Assembly: GCF_030265065.1 (NCBI RefSeq)
Contig: NC_080412.1
Span: 27,704,501 to 27,768,500, forward strand
DNA length: 64,000 nt
Reading direction: 5' to 3'
Origin: Corythoichthys intestinalis
Lineage: Eukaryota; Chordata; Actinopteri; Syngnathiformes; Syngnathidae
In this document: in pieces, positions 47,894 to 59,486 of the stretch
Numbering within the stretch: position 1 is the stretch's first letter
How the letters are laid out: each line of letters starts with the position of its first letter
Notes under the pieces: model-generated
Seen by the model: the letters and a program-made list of their open reading frames with translations, nothing else
What the model was told of the DNA's origin: nothing
The model's database searches: none
Made by a program: the position numbers and the translations under genes

Positions 47894-47908
47894 TTTATTC
47901 TTTTTATT
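47894..47908 (-). terminator. Polyadenylation signals of cryba1
   Basis: Read on the complementary strand there are two AATAAA hexamers (47908-47903 and 47899-47894), about 175-185 bases after the stop codon. A short 3' UTR is usual for crystallin messages. Confidence 0.6.
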
Positions 47909-48080
47909 AATATATGATGAATAGAAACTGATGACAAAGCCATGACAAGTTGGCACCTTGTTCACAGTCTTTTTACGACTTGGATCATGCCATAATACAA
48001 AAGCGCCGCGGACGACACTGAAGAACCCCCAGTCCATTTTGGACCGGAGGTGGAAGAAGAAGTAGAGAAGAAAGAAGATT

Positions 48081-51000
48081 TCAGTGCTGGATCCTCCTGA
48101 TGGACTGGATCTGGGGGGTCTGAGCGTGGGAGCCGAACTCCTTGTAGGACTTGTACTCGCCTCCCCGGCAGTCCGACTCCATGATGTACTGCTGCCCTCG
48201 GTAGCCGGGAAACTGGTAACACACGAATCTGGAGAAGGAAAATATCTTTAATTATCTGGCTGCCATGATAAGTCATTGCCAGTGTTGTCAGTAACGCGTT
48301 ACTGTATTCTGATTACTTTTTTTCAGTAACAAGCAATCTAACGCGTTCATTTTTCCAAGCCAGTAATCTGATTAAAGTTAGTAACGCACAGGCACTGAGG
48401 AAACTATTTTGTTGTTGCCTCATACTGTATGTAGAATGAAGAATACTGTAGTCATGTATGAAGAGCATTTGAATAGAAAATACTTCTCTTGAGTTTGGGA
48501 GTGACATCACATTTCACGTTTTCTCATCGGAAAAGAAATGGGTAGCGTGTATTACCATGCTTTGTGCGCGCCGTCTGCTACGGCGGTCAACAACATAGCC
48601 TGGCTACCTTGTCAGAGTATACCACAAACGGCTGCATTTGCTCAATGGAAATACAGCGATTACTTCACATTTCTGTCCAGTAAATATGACATATCTCCGT
48701 GCGTTGCTAACTCTGCGCTGGCTCAGAAAGGCTGTCGACCGCTAAAAACTCGACATCCAATTCAACAAGGAAGCACTTGGAATTACAGCACAACGCGAAA
48801 AAATGCGAAACCAAAGCCGACAGGTAACGAGACAGCCAGCACTTCTATAGTTTGTAACCAGCCTTTATAATATATGTAATTATTTACATTTTATAGTTAG
48901 AGTTTGTAATCATAGGCGGAGTTTTACATTTGTGGGACTGGGTGGAGAAGCATGTTGAAGACAGAAACAAAAGTCAAAAGTTTGGACACACTTTATCATT
49001 TTTGCGTTTTATATGTTTTCACTACTATTGTAAATTCTCACTGAAGACATCAAAACTATGAACGAACATGTGGAGTAGCAAAAAAAAAAGTGAAATAACC
49101 GAAATCAGGTTTTGTATTCTACATTCTTCAAAGTATCCACCTTTGAGGTGTCTCCAAACTTTTGGCCAATACTGTATATATACATACATCTTGACACTGT
49201 TCGAGTTCAATGAAATGTTCAAGTTGTTGTTGGTAAAGTTTGAAAGCTTAGGTTTAATGAAATTCTAAATATCCATCTTGCCTCCTCTGGTGTAGTTTTG
49301 GCTAAGCAAAGCATAGTCTCCAAGGTGCTAGTCACATGATCTGTTCGAAAAATGGTTTTGACCCATTATGAAAACTGTACGTTGTAGGATTTTTTGTTCA
49401 TTTCATTAAGTTTTGTTGATTGTTTTATTACTTTACAACTTTTATAGACAACATTTTAACGGCTAGGTCTTTATCTCAAAGGGGATGTTCAGAATTTTTT
49501 ACATTAGGCTTAATCTTGGCGTTAGCGGGGGTTTAATTAGGCGTTGGAGTTGATTTAAACAAATTTCGTGCAGTTTGTCAGTTATTTGTTAGTTTTAGGG
49601 CTCCGGAATGGCTAAGCTAGGGGGAGTCAGTGGTGGTTGAAATCAACTCCATCGACTAATGGCGTACCGCACTCAGGCTATTTTTAGACCATGACGTCGC
49701 ATTGTAAAGCAGAAGTAAAGCCGAAGTAAGACATTATAGACCCGCCCTCGCATAGACACAACGCAATTTGTGCTACTTTTCGTCGGTAATCTTTCAAAAA
49801 CGAACATGCAGATAACGCATTGCTTTTTTTGGAACTTCTAGAAATGACTCTAGACATTACGACACATGAAGGATGTTTTCTTCATACGTTTCCGGAAACC
49901 AAAAACTCGGGAGAAAAAAAAGTGAAGACCGAATCAACTTGCGCGGACATTAACACCAGCTCGCATTCACATTTCATATGCAGTAAACATTATGTTGGGT
50001 TGGCATGGTCTTTCAGAAGACAAAGAGGTAAGGCATTTTTATATTTTGAACTTATTTTTTTAGCGTAATGTTGTGCCGTGCTGCTTCTGTCTGACAATGA
50101 ATTACCTGAAAAGAATTACAATGGTATCTGACTGCCACTGTTACCGTTTCTGTTATATATAAATATATATATATATATATGTATATATATGTATATAAAC
50201 AACTTTAGTAAGGGGGAAGTGTAAATAAATTATAAGATTAAGATGTGTTATCAATGAAAAAATTAAAAATGTTCGTTGGTTGTCACTGAGTAGCATTTGC
50301 GATCGCTACACAAAGCTAACTAAATTATCCCCAAGAACGGTAAGAGATGTAGGACAACCAGAGGATATATAAGAAAGACAGGGCTGATGGTAAAGGATAG
50401 CTTGTTGAAACAGGAGAATGTCATTGTCAAGCGCGTCGATAAAAAAGCTAAAGCTATGCTTAGGTAGGCTCGTTTTTTTGTCTTTTTCAGCCTTCGACAC
50501 TAAAGCCATCTCTTTAACTGAACATTTTTATGTTCTTCCACAACCTTGCTAGTCAATTTGGCACCTGGCACATCATTTTCGGAGAGAATTGGTAGGTTTA
50601 GCGCTGTAAACATCTCCTTCGTACACGATTTCCATTCATTTCCTATTGGGGACAAACGGTGGCTTGTCCCTACTTAGCAACAGTAGCTAATGTCATGAAT
50701 ATTAATGAGCGGAAGTGACGTGTTGCTTGCGGTACGCCATTAAAACTCAGTTACACGCGATGACATTTTTCTGTTATTTTTATGTTGAGGCAGCAAAAGG
50801 AGAAAAATTGGTAAAAAGTAACTGATAAGTTACTTTTGAAGTAACTTAGTTACTTTGATAATAAAGTAATCAGTAAAGTAACTCGATTACTTTTTTGAGG
50901 TGTAATCAGTAATCAGTAATTAAATTACTTTTTAAAGTAATCCATGACAACACTGGTCATTGCAAGTCAAAGCACACAGAAACAAAGATGAGATTGGCCA

Positions 51001-54000
51001 ATGCGCTTCAGAGGGCGGTTTACCATATCTGTGAAGCGGCCATGTCGGTAGGAGTTCTTTTAAAATTTGATGTAACTTGCTTATTTAAAATTTTCATGAA
51101 AATTTTGTTTTAAATTACTTACGCTCCACTCTGGATTTGCATGGATCCAACCTGGTTGTTCAACCATCCCATGGCCTGCAGGGAGGGGTAGTCATCCGAC
51201 AGCTCAAACTGGCGGCCCATCATGTTCTCCAGCTCGTAGATGGTCATGCGAGCTTCCTTGCTGTTCTGAAGAATAACAAGAAGATGAACACGGTGTGGCC
51301 ACGATCACTTGCACGTCTTCGAGAGCTTACAGCACAGCAGATGGGCCTGAAGGAGATCATCCTGTCGATACGGTAGGAGTTGCTGCCGCTGTAGGCCTCA
51401 ATGCGAGGGTAGTCTCCTTTCTCCAGGACAAACTGCTGGCCGCAGAAGCTCGAATGTTCGTAGCCTACCCAGCTAAACGTAAACAAGAACCCAAAAAGAA
51501 ATGAGATGGAGCCTTTACAGACCGTACCCTGTGCTCAAATTATCATTTCGCATTGAAATGAATGTAAAGGCTGACAATGCATATTACTGCCACATCAGGA
51601 AAAAAAATCATAATAAAGTTTCAAACTTCATGAATTGGACGTTTTAACTAAGGCTGTCAAATGATTAAAATTTTTAATCGAGTTAATCACAGCTTAAAAA
51701 TTAATTAATCGTAATTAATCGCAATTCAAACCATCTCTAAAATATGCCATATTTTTCTGTAAATTGTTGGTGGAATGGAAAGATAAGATGGATATATACA
51801 TTCAACATACGGTACATAAGTACTGTATTTGTTTATTATAACAATAAAACCACAAGATGGCAATGACATTATTAACATTCTTTCTGTGAAAGGGATCCAT
51901 GGATATAAAGACTTGTAATTCTTAAAGGATAAATGTGAGTTTGTATATTGTGACTAAATATTGCCATCTAGTGTATTTGTTGAGCTTTCAGTAAATGATA
52001 CTGTAGCGCCTTAACTGTTCTGCCCAAATGAATGATGGGAAGTGGTGCAACCATGACTGTGTGTGGTGGCTGCAAATGCTAGATCTTCTCTGCGTTGGGC
52101 ACAACACAGGGTGTTAAAAAACGATCAACTCCTGTCATTCTCTCCCACGTTGCTTCCCATAATAGATATAGTAGTTGTGGGGGAGATGTTAAAGCTTTTG
52201 CCTATATAAAGCATGGCCCCAATGGATGCTAGTATCTTCTACATTCATTTGACCCTGCCTCTTAGCTCTGTATATAAGTAAAACGGCGCCATTGTAGGCT
52301 GTTTGCGGCAATGTGTGAGTGGGTCGTGCCGCACATGCGTTTATTGCGTTAAATATTTTAATGTGATTAATTTAAAAAATTAATTACCGCCTGTTAACGC
52401 GATAAATTTGACAGCCTTTGTTTTAACATGTTATTGTATGTGTATTATGTAGGTTTTAGACAAGTTTCAAGTCCTACACTGTCAAAAAAAGACCATGTCA
52501 ATCTATGGATCTCACTGTTCTGATCTCACTTTTATCTTTTTTTTTTTTTTTTCTTTGGTCATCTTATTGGTCACCTTTTTGTCTCAGAACACTGTCTCGG
52601 GTTCTCTTCTTGTTAGTGCTGTGCTGGTTTTGTGTTTGTCTTGGATGTGCACAACCCTCAATGGCATATCTCAGAATAAATATGACAGATTAATTTGCTA
52701 TGAGGGCAGGTAGTGGTCACAGACACGTATAAGCAAAAAAAAAAAAAATAATAATTTGCATGTAGTTCGAATAATGCCATGGTTGATATCATGCTCGACA
52801 GAAATGCAGACAAAATGAAAAAGACTCTTGTCAAATTTACAGTAAAATACTGGTCAGTACTTTTCCAGTACTGTACTTTGGTAAATTAGGGAAAGTAATA
52901 GATAATGCAAATTATTGTAGATAGGATTATATTGTAACTAGGGCTGTTAAAATTATCGCGTTAACGGGCGGTAATAAAATTGTTTAAATTAATCACGTTA
53001 AACTATTTGACGCATTTAACGCACATGCCCCGCTCAAACAGATTAAAATAACAGCACAGTGTCATTTACACTTGTTACTTGTGTATTTTTGTATTTTTTT
53101 GCCCTCTGCTGGCGCTTGGGTGCAACTGATTTTATGGGTTTCAGCACCATGAGCATTGTGTAATTATTGACATCAACAATGGCGAGCTACAAGTTTATTT
53201 TTTGATTGAAAATTTTAAAACTTTATTAAAACAAAAACATTAAGAGGGGTTTTAATATAAAATTTCTATAACTTGAACTAACATTTATCGTTTAAGAACT
53301 ACAAGTCTTTCTATCCATGGATCGCTTTAACAGAATGTTAATAATGTTAATGGCATCTTGTTGATTTATTGTTAAAATAAACAAATACAGTACATTGAAT
53401 GTGTCTTATCTTTCCATTCCAACAATAATTTACAGAAAAATATGGCACATTTTATAGATGGTTTGAATTGCGATTAAATACGATTCATTAATTAATTTAA
53501 GCTGTGATTAACTCGATTAAAAATTTTAATCGTTTGACAGCCCTAATTGTAACTAGTTTTTACATAAACCAACTGTGAAAAACTATGGGTAGTGGCATTT
53601 TTTTTGACAGTAAAATACTTTACATATTGCAGCATTCATATGCAATTTCTCCCAAAATGGCATCTTCTAGTTACTCTTAATAGTATTATTTTAACATGCT
53701 TGCTTTTTTAAAAAAAAATTTATGGATAACATTCCACAGATTTAAACTGTAAATTTTACAGTGGAGTCTGTGTTTTTGCACAAATAATGCCATAAATCGA
53801 ATGTTTCTTTTTTTAAATGTACAGTATTTTTTCATATTTTACACTGATTTAATTGTTATCACTGTAAATCTTTAGGAATATTTAACACATTTAGAGTTTT
53901 TAAAAAAAAGGTTCCAGTGACATTTAATGTTATTACACATATAAAATACGGAAAAAGAACAATTTTGGTTTAATGGTGTTTTACCATTGCTATTTTGCTG

Positions 54001-56725
54001 TTACTCACAATGTTACTCATTACTTGAGTATTCTTTTTACCAAGCACTTTTTTACTTGTACTTAAGTACATTTTTTTGATGACTACTTATACTTAATATT
54101 ATATTAAATATAATCAATCAAATATCATCTGCTTTACACTAAATCTTATGTCCCCAAATGACCTGATATGTCCAGGACATGTCCCCCGAATGTCCCCAAA
54201 TACCTGATGTGACCAGGACATGTCCCCAAATGACCTGATATGACAAGGACATGTCCCCAAATGACCTGATATGACCAGGACATGTCCTCCAAATGTCCCA
54301 AAATCAACCTGAGCGGGGCTAAGATTTGTATCTCCCCACAGCAAAGCCCAATAGTAATTTCTCCAGAAATTGCAGTTTCGCTACTCTTACTTGAGTACAT
54401 TTTTTGACCACTCTACCCACCCCTGGACACCAATCACATTAATAAGCCACTTGATTTTTGTTTTTTCATCGAAAACGTGTCGAATATTGCGAACAATCGT
54501 CATGATTTGTCAGTGTTACATCAGTAAACCAGCGAGCACTGTTAGCATCATATAAGGTGGCATACCAAGTTGCTCAGTGCAAAATAACCCCACACCATAG
54601 CAAAGGAGCTGATACTGCCTGCAGCAAACTATAAAAACTGACCCTCTGTCGATTACACTTTTTGTTTTTCGGTCAAATTGTTTGTCAATATGTCCTCATG
54701 TGTTAATGTTGATAATTTGAATTTCTTGTTATTTATTGATTTTATAAAATTTTATTTTTCAGTATGAAACGATCAAAAAATGTACCTTTGAGTGTATTTT
54801 TACTGTTTGGATGTGACTTTTTTTTTTTTTAATTGAGGCAAATTGATGATAAGTTGATTTATATTACTTTTTTCATTAATATTTAAAAGGACACAATGTT
54901 ATGCAGACGGATACATATGATAATAATTTTATAGACAGATGATACTATTTACGGTGGCATCAGAGTTAGGGGGGGTGCACGAAACATTTAGGTCTTTCTG
55001 CGGGGGGCCTAACAGAAAATAATTGAGAAGCACTGGTCTATATGCATAACTGCTGTGCTAAACTGTGACCAGCCCTTGTACAAAGGCAGAAGGCTACTAC
55101 ATTCACTTTGAACTTCAAGGCAACATCCACTTTCAAGGCAACATGCATATTGGCCTAAAACCGACAATGAAAAATCAATGTCGAAATATTATCCAATATC
55201 ATTTTAAAATGCTTTTATCGGCTGACATTATCAGACAACTCTATTTTTTACTTTTAACTACTAATGTACTGATGACTAATATTATTAATAAAGATGTCCC
55301 GATTGATCAGGATGCCGATCGATTGGGTCCGATGATTTCAAAGTATCAGAATCGGCAAAAAAATATCGGACATGCCTTTTTTTAATATATATTTATTAAT
55401 TAAATCGTTTTCTAATTGTATTTAACGTTACAGACAAAATGTCTTACACTCATCCAAAGTCTTTAGTTTTGGCTTAAAGTAAGGCTATCAAATTTGTCGC
55501 ATTAATGGCGGTAATTAATTTTATTTTAAATAATCACGTTAAAAATATTTGACGCAATTAATGCATGCGCTGCACGACCCAGTCATGCATTGTCGCGATC
55601 AATCTATAATGGCGCCGTCTTACCTAAATATAGAGCTAAAAGGCAGCGTATAATGAATAGTGAATTTTGGCAGCCTTTGGATCCTTGTTTTAATTGGCAA
55701 AAGCCTTACAATCCATCTCTCAACAATTAGAAATATTGTGGGAGGCAACGTTAGGGAGAATGGCAGTAGTTATTCTTATTCTTATTATCCTATGTTATTC
55801 CCAACGCAGAGAAGATATATCAATTGGTGCCACCACGCACAGTCATGGTTGCACTTCCCATCATGCATTTGGGCAGAACAGTTAAATGGCTACAGTATCA
55901 TTTACTGAAAGCTTAACAAATACACTAGATGGCAATATTTAGTCACAATAAACTAAGTCACATTTATCTTTTAAGAATTACAAGTCTTTCTATCCGTGGA
56001 TCCCTCTCACAGAAAGAATCTTAATAATGTAAATGCCATCTTGAGGATTTATTGTCATAATAAACAAATACAGTACTTATGTACTGTATGTTGAATGTAT
56101 ATATTCGTCCGAGTGTTATTCATTTTTTTCTTCATGCATTGCCAAAATGTATATGATCGGGGAAAATTATCGGGAATGATTGGAATTGAATCAGGAGCAA
56201 AAAAAACAAAAAAAAAGCAATCGGGTCGGGAAATATCGGGATCGGCAGATATTCAAACTAAAACGATCGGATCGGGAGCAAAAAATCATGATCGGAACAA
56301 CCCTAATTATTAATATTATATTGAGTCTGACCAAGAGTCACAAACTGGGTGTCAACATTTTTCCTTCATAATCTCGCTTTTTCATGGTATACGTACGCGC
56401 CGCACTCCACCTTGAGGGATCGGATGTTGTCCAGGCCGCATTCCATGATGTTCTGGCAGCTAGCCGTGAACTCCACACGCTTGCCCTGGAAGTGCTCCTG
56501 GTCGTACACTGTGATCTGCACACACAAATACTACATAAACACCTGAAGGAGTTTAGGGTCTGATGGTATTGTGATACCAATGAAAGTAAGATTGACTGTA
56601 AGTAAACTAGCGTTGCTCTGTCAACTGAACCATAGCCAAGTAGGGTTAGTCGTTGTAGGAATTAGTTTGACATGCTGCTCACTCACCTTCCATGGGCCTG
56701 TAGGCAAAGGGTTGGTCATTGCCAT
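48081..56725 (-). CDS. cryba1: Beta-crystallin A1/A3-type lens protein
   Basis: Five coding exons, 56725-56687, 56515-56397, 51472-51331, 51265-51123 and 48228-48081, join in frame to 196 residues; human beta-A1 has 198. The exon plan (arm, then one Greek-key motif per exon) is that of beta-crystallins. Start [13 protein letters not shown]; motif 1 [16 protein letters not shown]; motif 2 [20 protein letters not shown]; motif 3 [20 protein letters not shown]; motif 4 [20 protein letters not shown]; end [16 protein letters not shown]. It is a structural protein of the lens fibre cell. Compared with human CRYBA1, most tryptophans are replaced (see findings). Intron 2 (4.9 kb) and intron 4 (2.9 kb) are filled with hAT-type elements. 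Fish have several cryba1 copies; which one this is cannot be told here. Confidence 0.92.
48280..50955. mobile_element. 2.7-kb DNA element with CAGTGTTGTC ends and a THAP-like relic
   Basis: Ends CAGTGTTGTCAGTAACGC and ...GACAACACTG, with GTCATTGC duplicated at 48272-48279 and 50956-50963. Subterminal 'gtaatctgattactt' type repeats occur at both ends. A frame at 49820-50068 reads [17 protein letters not shown] and later [10 protein letters not shown], like the second half of a THAP zinc finger. A piece of another element lies at 48911-49445. Either hAT or P superfamily would give 8-bp duplications. Confidence 0.7.
48911..49445. mobile_element. CATAGGCGGAGTTT element, partial copy 3
   Basis: It begins CATAGGCGGAGTTTTAC and contains 'gttcgaaaaatggttttgac' and 'ttttattactttacaacttt', as near the right ends of the copies at 12195 and 20780. 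The right terminus is missing. It is nested in the element at 48280-50955. Confidence 0.6.
51649..52419 (-). mobile_element. hAT MITE 'TAGGGCTGTCAAA', copy 3 (inverted)
   Basis: Ends TAAGGCTGTCAAA and TTTGACAGCCTTT, with GTTTTAAC duplicated perfectly at both sides (51641-51648, 52420-52427). The interior matches copy 1 in reverse orientation. It lies in intron 2 of cryba1. Confidence 0.85.
52428..52938. other. cryba1 intron 2 spacer
   Basis: A poly-T run near 52540 and AT-rich sequence. Open frames here are hydrophobic by composition and show no family resemblance. Confidence 0.35.
52939..53545 (+). mobile_element. hAT MITE 'TAGGGCTGTCAAA', copy 4
   Basis: Ends TAGGGCTGTTAAAA and TTTGACAGCCCTA; ATTGTAAC is duplicated perfectly at 52931-52938 and 53546-53553. 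It is closest in length and interior to copy 2. Confidence 0.87.
53998..54430. repeat. 'TTACTTGAGTA' type MITE with an internal minisatellite
   Basis: The outer parts carry 'tactcattacttgagtattc' and 'ctcttacttgagtacatttt'. At about 54148-54300 a minisatellite of about 35 bases repeats roughly four to five times around 'ccaaatgacctgatatgac' and 'caggacatgtcccc'. No gene. Confidence 0.6.
54431..55288. other. cryba1 intron 2 spacer
   Basis: AT-rich sequence with poly-T near 54824. No gene or clear repeat could be identified. Confidence 0.4.
55289..56305. mobile_element. hAT-type element with GATCGG-rich ends
   Basis: The left end TAAAGATGTCCCGATTGATC and the reversed right end TAGGGTTGTTCCGATCATGA are similar. 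ATTATTAA is duplicated at 55281-55288 and 56306-56313. 'gatcgg' and 'atcggga' motifs crowd both ends. A partial TAGGGCTGTCAAA MITE (55480-56105) lies inside. Confidence 0.75.
55480..56105 (+). mobile_element. hAT MITE 'TAGGGCTGTCAAA', copy 5, right end missing
   Basis: It starts TAAGGCTATCAAATTTGTCG and follows copy 1 as far as 'gtatgttgaatgtatatatt'. The right terminus is absent, so target duplication cannot be tested. It is nested in the GATCGG element. Confidence 0.7.
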
Positions 56726-56818
56726 CTTGTTCCTACGCGGGAGCCAACATGACAAACCATGTTAACAACATCTAGTGTATGTGTGTGCACGCTTCGTCAA
56801 AAGTGTCGCTCTACCTAC

Positions 56819-56940
56819 CAAAGTGCTGATCTGAGTGTCGCAGGGTTCCACTGACGGGGCTGCCCAGTCGCCCCGGACGGGGGATTATATACCTGGCGCT
56901 CGGGGGGCCCCAGGGGGTCCGACCTCGTGTCAGCATTTTG
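56819..56940 (-). promoter_or_regulatory. cryba1 promoter: TATA box and Maf half-site
   Basis: On the complementary strand TGCTGAC (56935-56929), a half-site for large Maf factors, stands about 40 bases before TATATAA (56891-56885). An untranslated first exon would start near 56860 and end at a 'ctttg/gtaggt' donor at 56819. The acceptor is 'cgcgtag' just before the ATG exon. Maf sites next to TATA boxes are typical of lens crystallin genes. Confidence 0.6.
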
Positions 56941-57004
56941 CATTTGAGTTCATGCTATTGTTAGCACGCCAACGCACACACACACTTAATGGCATTCTTT
57001 GCAA

Positions 57005-57143
57005 CACAATTGGCTGCCATTGACGGCGATAGACGTCCAATCCCTTTGAACTGGGAGGGCTGACAGCGATTCATTCATACGCTGCGAGCCCTCATAGTTA
57101 AATAGATTGGACGTCTATCGCCGTCAATGGCAGTGAATGAGTT
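57005..57143. repeat. Palindromic TTAA-type mini-element, best-preserved copy
   Basis: 'gccattgacggcgatagacg' at 57017 is mirrored by 'cgtctatcgccgtcaatggc' at 57112. The two halves also pair through 'ccctttgaactgggagggct'. The copy ends AATGAGTTAA. It lies about 280 bases upstream of the first cryba1 coding exon, on the promoter side. Confidence 0.85.
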
Positions 57144-57954
57144 AATTGTCTTATTCTTTTTTTGTGTGCGTTTCTGCTGACGCGCCCGCCTCGCAGACGT
57201 GACAAAGGGACACGCAAGCTCAGCAGCAGGCCTATGTGAGGCGTTCATGTTGGGTCTCACACACACAGACACACACGCATTACAGATGACACATACAATT
57301 ATGGTACATTTCAACTATGCATCTATATACTATACACTTTACCATTAAACTAGCAGCTATTGTGTAAATCTAATGTTCGCACATATGTGTGAGCACGTGT
57401 GTGAGCAAACGTTTGGAAGTGATACTTTGATGTGAAATAAAAGAAGTTATCAAAGCAATAAAAAAAAGTGTCATAAAATCCTTTTAATGTTTAAAAGGTG
57501 CTGACTCGGCACACATTTTTAATCACATTTCAATCCAATATTTGTTTTACTTTCACATACCCTTAAATATGAAAGGATTTTTTTGATTGCTCTTTATAGA
57601 TGACTGTAAAGTACAAAAGAACATTGCACTGGGAACTGATTAAATTAAATCTTTTGTTAGATTTTTATGCTGATTAAAAATAAAATGGCATGCTTATTTA
57701 AAAAATTGTACCGACTTACTTTGTTTCCACTGCAGTACATGCGTACAATTATAATTACAGTAACCATATCCAATGTGAAAATATTGTAGTGCAAAACAGT
57801 GCTTTCTTGGTTTATCGTATGTAAATATTTGGTTTTTTTGTAAAACAAGCACCAAACGGAGATTGGTTTTGGATTCTGCTCTCAAATATAAATGTTTTCA
57901 AATTATTTTCAGTTGGTGTTATTTATGACATTTATATTGATCAATGCAAAATAC
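57144..57954. other. Spacer
   Basis: A short AC-rich stretch near 57260 and AT-rich sequence. No gene was recognised. Confidence 0.4.
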
Positions 57955-58300
57955 ACACACCGGCCACTTTATTAGGTACACCTGTCCAACTGCTCGTTAA
58001 CACTTAATTTCTAATCAGCCAATCACATGGCGGCAACTCAGTGCCAATAGGCATGTAGACATGGTTTAAGACAATCTCCTGCAGTTCAAACCAAGCATCA
58101 GTATGGGAAAGAAAGGTGATTTGAGTGACTTTGAACGTGGCATGGTTGTTGGTGCCAGAAGTGCTGGTCTGAGTATTTCAGAAACTGCTGATCTACTGGG
58201 ATTTTCACGCACAACCATCTCTAGGGTTTACAGAGAATGGTTCAAAAAAGAAAAAATATCCAGTGAGCGGCAGTTCTGTGGGCGGAAATGCCTTGTTGAT
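57955..58300 (+). mobile_element. Tc1-like transposon, left end and start of transposase
   Basis: The end 'ccactttattaggtacacct' is a well-known fish Tc1-like terminus. An ATG at 58103 opens MGKKGDLSDFERGMVVGARS ... TADLLGFSRTTISRVYREW, the first helix-turn-helix domain. The frame leaves the family after about residue 70, and the rest of the element is missing. Confidence 0.75.
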
Positions 58301-59486
58301 GCCAGTTGTTTTATCACAATAGATTGGTTTATTTACATTTCAAAAACCAGAAGCCATTTATTTCCGAATGTGATTGCACTTTAGTTTACATATTTAAATG
58401 TTCAGATATTAAGATTTGAATGAGGCAAAATATCATGCTTTTTCTCTCAAATATATTGTTATAATCATTTGTTTCGGCTGTACTGTAATTATTTTCTGTA
58501 TAAAAAATAATTTGGTGTTCAAAAAGTCTTTTTTCAAACTTGAGTCTTGAAAAAGAGGGGGTCGTCTTATAATCAGGGCCGTCTTATATTCGGGCCAATA
58601 CGGTACGTACAATTATATAAAATATATTCCCTCAAATGTTATCATTTCTTATTTGCTACTTCCTCGCTCATTTACTAATGAACTATTGGAATCTATGATG
58701 TAAACATTTATGAAGAATCTTTTAAAATTGGAGACATAGAAACCTGTCTGTGAAATTCAGAATTCGAAATAACTGTAATGTTGAACAAATATTGCTAGAT
58801 GGTGCTGTTGCATCGCTTTGGATTGTACACCAGCACAGTTTTTAAATAGATGATAAAGATTGGAGATTAGTTTAATATTGTTTTGTCGTATCATTTGTAG
58901 GTCCAACAAAGTATATAATATGATTGGTATAAATAGAGTATATGTCACAATAGGTAGTAGAAAGCGTGTATCGTGATTGTAAAACAAAATATATGAAAAA
59001 GTTAATGAAAGCCACTGAAATTCAGCTATAGTTTTCAACTGTATACTAATTGTAAATTATTATTCGTCCATGGAAAATATGGAATCAGTCATGTTTTTGT
59101 TGTATGTTGCTCAATTTTGTTCTACCGATGATTACTAATCACCAGAAAATAATAGAAACAATAACAACTTTATCCTGAAAAAATTGTGTCTACTCTTTGT
59201 TTTCGTGGGTTTGGTATGTTACAGAACTCAATATTTTGTTGCTCTTGAAAATTTAGTCACACTTGCTCTAAAAAATGCTTGGCAGGCAATCAGTTCGCCG
59301 CACCTAACCTTTACATATAAAAACAAAATCACAACTTAAATGAAGGAATAATTCAAAGAGTAACCACATTTTTCACATTTACAAGAAGATCAAAAGTTTC
59401 ACAGTTATTGTTCCCATGTTTATCTTTGTCCGAAAAATCTGATTGCTATACGTGTGTTCTTATGTTATTTTGTTCGTCCTTTGGGG
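58301..59486. other. Spacer and slc13a2 3' flank
   Basis: A repeat edge 'gtcttataatcagggccgtc' near 58560, with 'gggccaatacggta' after it, is seen in other fish DNA and marks an unidentified element. The rest is AT-rich. The last part should be the 3' UTR of slc13a2. Confidence 0.35.

Noticed and set aside
54110-54310. CRISPR-like array
   Set aside because: The units are a contiguous minisatellite without unique spacers, in a vertebrate genome.
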